Source of the DNA: Sphingomonadaceae bacterium
GTDB lineage: Bacteria > Pseudomonadota > Alphaproteobacteria > Sphingomonadales > Sphingomonadaceae
Direction of reading: 5' to 3'
Assembly: GCA_019245455.1 (NCBI GenBank)
Contig: JAFARM010000107.1
Span: 1 to 9,595, forward strand
Length of the DNA stretch: 9,595 nt
Position 1 is the first letter of the stretch. Every line of letters begins with the position of its first letter. Of this stretch, positions 7,425 to 9,595 are shown in pieces. A program made the translations under genes and the position numbers. Under the pieces are notes generated by a model. The model was not told the DNA's origin. It did not search any database and was given only the letters and a program-made list of their open reading frames with translations.

Positions 7425-8942
7425 ATGACGACGGCAGCGGTGATCGGCAGCGGCTTCGGCGGCCTTGCGCTTGCCATCCGCCTGCAGTCGGCGGGCATCG
7501 CGACGACGCTGATCGAGGCGCGCGACAAGCCCGGCGGGCGCGCCTATGTCTTTGAGGATCAGGGCTTTACCTTCGACGCCGGGCCGACGGTCATCACCGA
7601 TCCGACGTGCCTGGAAGAGCTGTGGGGCCTGTCGGGACGGCGGCTGGCGGACTATGTCGAGCTGCTCCCCGTGACCCCCTTCTACCGGCTGATCTGGGAT
7701 GACGGGTTCGTCTTCGACTATTCCAACGACGACGCCGCCCTGTTCGCGCAGATCGGGGCGAAAAGCCCTGGCGATGTCGAGGGTTACAAGCGCTTCCTGA
7801 CCTATTCGGCGAACGTCTTCCGCGAAGGCTATGAGAAGCTTGGCCACGAAGCCTTCCTCGACTTCGCGTCGATGCTCAAGGCGGCGCCGCAGCTGATGCG
7901 CTACGAGGCGTTCCGCAGCGTCTACGCGATGGTCGCGCGCTACATCAAGGACGAGCAGCTGCGCGAGGCGTTCAGCTTCCACACATTGCTCGTCGGCGGA
8001 AATCCGTTCAAGACCAGTGCGATCTACGCGCTCATTCATGCGCTGGAGAAGAAGTGGGGCGTCTGGTTCCCGCGCGGCGGCACGCACGCGCTGGTTCGGG
8101 GAATGGTCAAGCTTTTCAGCGACCTGGGTGGAACGGTGCGCGTCGGCAGCGGGGTCGAGGCGATCCGCGCCGAGGGCGGGCGCGTCACCGGGGTCGCGAC
8201 CGCCGACGGCTGGTCGGGCACGTTCGACGCCGTCGCCTCCAACGCCGACGTCGTCCACACCTACCGCGACCTGCTCCGTGACCATCCCCGTGGCAAGGCC
8301 GCGGCGCGGCTGCTCACGTGGAAGAGCTTCTCGCCGTCGCTGTTCGTCACCTATTTCGGGCTGAAGCGGCAGCATCCCGACATCCGCCACCACACGATCC
8401 TGTTCGGACCCCGCTACCGGGCGCTGCTCGACGACATCTATTCGAGGGGCGTCGTCGCCGAGGACTTCTCGCTCTACCTCCACCACCCGACCGCGACCGA
8501 TCCGGCGATGGCGCCGCCGGGGTGCAGCGCCTTCTACGTGCTCTCGCCGGTGCCGCACCTGGGCAAGTACGCCGGCGACTGGACGGTCGAGGGGCCGAAG
8601 TACGCCGACCGCATCCTGGACGCGCTGCAGGCGACGCTGATCCCGGGGCTGAAGGACGATCTGGTAACGATGCGCATCTTCACGCCGCAGGACTTCAAGG
8701 TCGAGCTGAACGCGCACCTGGGGTCGGCCTTCAGCCTCGAACCCGTGCTGTGGCAGAGCGCCTTCTTCCGCACCCACAACCGCGACGATGTGCTGAAGAA
8801 CCTGTACTTCGTCGGTGCGGGCACCCACCCGGGGGCGGGCATCCCGGGCGTCGTCGGATCGGCCAAGGCGACGGCCAAGCTGATGGTCGCGGATCTGGGC
8901 GGGGTGGGCATCGGGCACAACTCGGCGCTGGCGGCGGAGTGA
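7425..8942 (+). CDS. crtI: Phytoene desaturase CrtI
   Basis: CrtI is an FAD-dependent membrane-associated enzyme that introduces four double bonds into phytoene to give lycopene, the substrate of the CrtY encoded just upstream. The 505-residue length is normal for the bacterial family. The N-terminus carries the FAD-binding motif VIGSGFGGLA (GxGxxG at 8-13) with Glu31, then the PGGRAYVFEDQGFTFDAGPT segment (36-55) typical of CrtI. FPRGGTHAL is the mid-protein signature, and the C-terminal bacterial phytoene dehydrogenase signature NLYFVGAGTHPGAGIPGVVG starts at residue 459. The protein ends in GIGHNS plus a few residues. ATG 7425 follows the crtY stop by 13 bases, with AAGGGGA (7414-7420) close upstream as ribosome site. 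I see no truncation. The number of desaturation steps cannot be read from the sequence, but pairing with crtY argues for lycopene. Confidence 0.97.
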   Translation: MTTAAVIGSGFGGLALAIRLQSAGIATTLIEARDKPGGRAYVFEDQGFTFDAGPTVITDPTCLEELWGLSGRRLADYVELLPVTPFYRLIWDDGFVFDYSNDDAALFAQIGAKSPGDVEGYKRFLTYSANVFREGYEKLGHEAFLDFASMLKAAPQLMRYEAFRSVYAMVARYIKDEQLREAFSFHTLLVGGNPFKTSAIYALIHALEKKWGVWFPRGGTHALVRGMVKLFSDLGGTVRVGSGVEAIRAEGGRVTGVATADGWSGTFDAVASNADVVHTYRDLLRDHPRGKAAARLLTWKSFSPSLFVTYFGLKRQHPDIRHHTILFGPRYRALLDDIYSRGVVAEDFSLYLHHPTATDPAMAPPGCSAFYVLSPVPHLGKYAGDWTVEGPKYADRILDALQATLIPGLKDDLVTMRIFTPQDFKVELNAHLGSAFSLEPVLWQSAFFRTHNRDDVLKNLYFVGAGTHPGAGIPGVVGSAKATAKLMVADLGGVGIGHNSALAAE

Positions 8943-8950
8943 TCTACACT

Positions 8951-9104
8951 TTCTCCCTCCCCCTCTGGCGCGTAGCGCCAGAGAGCGGGGAGGGCTGGGG
9001 TGGGGGAACCCCCTTGCCGCGCAGGCTGCATCCTCCCGCCCAGGAACCCCCACCCCGGCCCTCCCCGCTCTCCGTTCGCTTCGCTGACGGGGGGGGAGGG
9101 AGAA
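8951..9104. repeat. Inverted pair of GC-rich palindromic repeat units filling the crtI-crtB gap
   Basis: Two copies of one unit face each other. Outer arms (8951-8962 and 9093-9104) are exact 12-base inverted matches. Inner arms (8982-9006 and 9047-9071) match over 25 bases with one mismatch, at 8996. Between them each unit has its own centre: the left forms a perfect 9-bp hairpin with a GTA loop (8963-8983), while the right (9072-9090) has different bases but is again largely self-complementary. The left unit also extends to a longer stem, CCCTCCCC (8955-8962) with GGGGAGGG (8987-8994). This pattern of constant flanks and variable hairpin centres fits a dispersed REP/BIME-like intergenic element. 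It may fold strongly in mRNA between crtI and crtB, but no T-run follows, so I do not call a terminator. Nothing else is evident in the rest of the 8943-9183 gap. Confidence 0.85.
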
Positions 9105-9183
9105 GCGATCGGCTTGAACGACATCGTTTACCCGAACGCTGTTCTGTTGCCTCTGCTGTGCTGCTGGTTGTGGGAGGCAGCAC

Positions 9184-9595
9184 GTGACCGACCCCCTCGT
9201 CGCCGCCGCGCGCGCGGCGATCGTGCGCGGGTCCAATAGCTTCGCGCTCGCCAGCCGCCTGTTCGATCCCGTCACGCGCGACCGGGCGACCCTGCTCTAC
9301 GCCTGGTGCCGCCATGCCGACGACGTCATCGACGGGCAGGTCGACGGCTTCGGCCGGGTGGCGGGCGAGGGGACGCCGGCCGAGCGGCTGGAGCGCCTCG
9401 AGGCGGCGACGCGGAGGGCGCTGAGGCTGCCCCCTGTTCCGGGTCATGCTGGCGCAGGCCAGCATCTACCTGTCCGCGAGACGCCCGGCCGGGGCGCTGG
9501 CACGACCGTGGATGCTGGCCTGCGCCAGCATGACGGCGGGCTCGGGGAGGGGACGATCGCTTTCGCCGCGCTCGCCCGCGTCGCCGCCGAGACCG
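9184..9595 (+). CDS. crtB: Phytoene synthase CrtB, N-terminal part; runs off the right edge
   Basis: CrtB condenses two geranylgeranyl diphosphates to phytoene, the first committed carotenoid step, upstream of CrtI and CrtY. The start is GTG at 9184, set by a strong GGGAGG (9172-9177) 6 bases upstream. Early residues fit the family: SNSFALASRLFD (17-28) and YAWCRHADDVIDG (39-51), which contains the first Asp-rich, magnesium-diphosphate-binding motif (D46, D47, D50). Homology resumes with FAALARVAAET (127-137) at the window end. In relatives I know, such as Erwinia CrtB, these blocks are separated by a much shorter loop. Here about 35 extra residues, rich in Gly, Arg and His, lie between TRRAL (80) and FAAL (127). 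Residues 87-117 are encoded by an inverted hairpin repeat pair (9443-9534). The frame stays open throughout. The second Asp motif is outside the window. It is separated from crtI by 241 bases holding another repeat element. Confidence 0.92.
   Translation, partial: MTDPLVAAARAAIVRGSNSFALASRLFDPVTRDRATLLYAWCRHADDVIDGQVDGFGRVAGEGTPAERLERLEAATRRALRLPPVPGHAGAGQHLPVRETPGRGAGTTVDAGLRQHDGGLGEGTIAFAALARVAAET
9443..9534. repeat. Inverted pair of REP-like hairpins translated inside crtB
   Basis: Bases 9443-9466 and 9511-9534 are perfect 24-base inverted repeats, separated by 44 bases. Each arm is itself a palindrome: ATGCTGGC and GCCAGCAT pair over a 4-base GCAG loop on the left (9446-9465), and the mirror-image hairpin lies at 9512-9531. 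Two inverted REP-like hairpins with a spacer is the layout of a BIME. Such elements are normally intergenic; this one lies within an open coding frame. The sequence is unrelated to the repeats at 8951-9104. Confidence 0.93.

Noticed and set aside
5345..7528. A 727-codon open frame on the minus strand, antisense to the DUF2314-DUF2185 gene, crtY and the start of crtI
   Set aside because: It is a shadow of GC-rich codon bias. The translation is Arg-, Ala- and Pro-rich with no family motif, and it covers genes with clear homology on the plus strand.
8951..9104. Rho-independent terminator after crtI
   Set aside because: The hairpins are strong but not followed by a T-run, and the two mirrored units fit a dispersed repeat better.
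7233..9275. A 680-codon open frame on the minus strand over crtI and into crtB
   Set aside because: It opposes a well-recognised CrtI along its length, crosses the palindromic intergenic repeat, and has a composition typical of antisense shadows in high-GC DNA.
9443..9534. Insertion sequence or CRISPR fragment in crtB
   Set aside because: There are only two inverted arms 44 bases apart, no transposase frame, and no regularly spaced direct repeats.

Overview
The window is high-GC DNA that looks like a sphingomonad alphaproteobacterium (Sphingomonas or a close relative). The signs are a PEPxxW-type C-terminal sorting signal of the kind common in sphingomonads, a crtY-crtI-crtB carotenoid gene order, a ThiC sequence of alphaproteobacterial type, and a membrane-anchored winged-helix/TPR regulator ending in a WPDFC...C motif that I associate with sphingomonads. 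This assignment is an inference from gene content.

Layout. (1) Positions 1-1755, minus strand: thiC (thiamine pyrimidine synthesis) runs off the left edge. A sigma70-like promoter and a recognisable TPP riboswitch precede it, and a short hairpin covers its ribosome binding site. The thiC frame is broken twice, by an in-frame TAG and by a 1-base deletion. (2) 1752-3710, minus: a CadC/ToxR-like regulator with a DNA-binding domain, one membrane segment and a TPR-rich outer domain. (3) 3835-4566, plus: an exported PEP-CTERM protein, divergent from the regulator. (4) 4575-5330, minus: a membrane di-iron hydroxylase of the fatty-acid hydroxylase/sterol desaturase superfamily, convergent with the PEP-CTERM gene. 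(5) 5411-6061, plus: a DUF2314-DUF2185 protein related to Imm33-type immunity proteins, visibly poorer in GC. (6) 6113 to the right edge, plus: crtY (lycopene cyclase), crtI (phytoene desaturase) and the start of crtB (phytoene synthase).

How it works together. CrtB joins two geranylgeranyl diphosphates into phytoene, CrtI desaturates it to lycopene, and CrtY cyclises lycopene to beta-carotene. The hydroxylase at 4575-5330 is a candidate for later ring modification, but only its neighbourhood supports that. ThiC, if functional, would be controlled by TPP.

Most notable signals. Two of the three carotenoid genes carry extra in-frame sequence: a Ser-Gly hexanucleotide repeat inside crtY, and a pair of inverted hairpin repeats translated within crtB. 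A second, unrelated inverted pair of repeat units fills most of the crtI-crtB gap. I found no CRISPR array, tRNA, rRNA or transposase gene.
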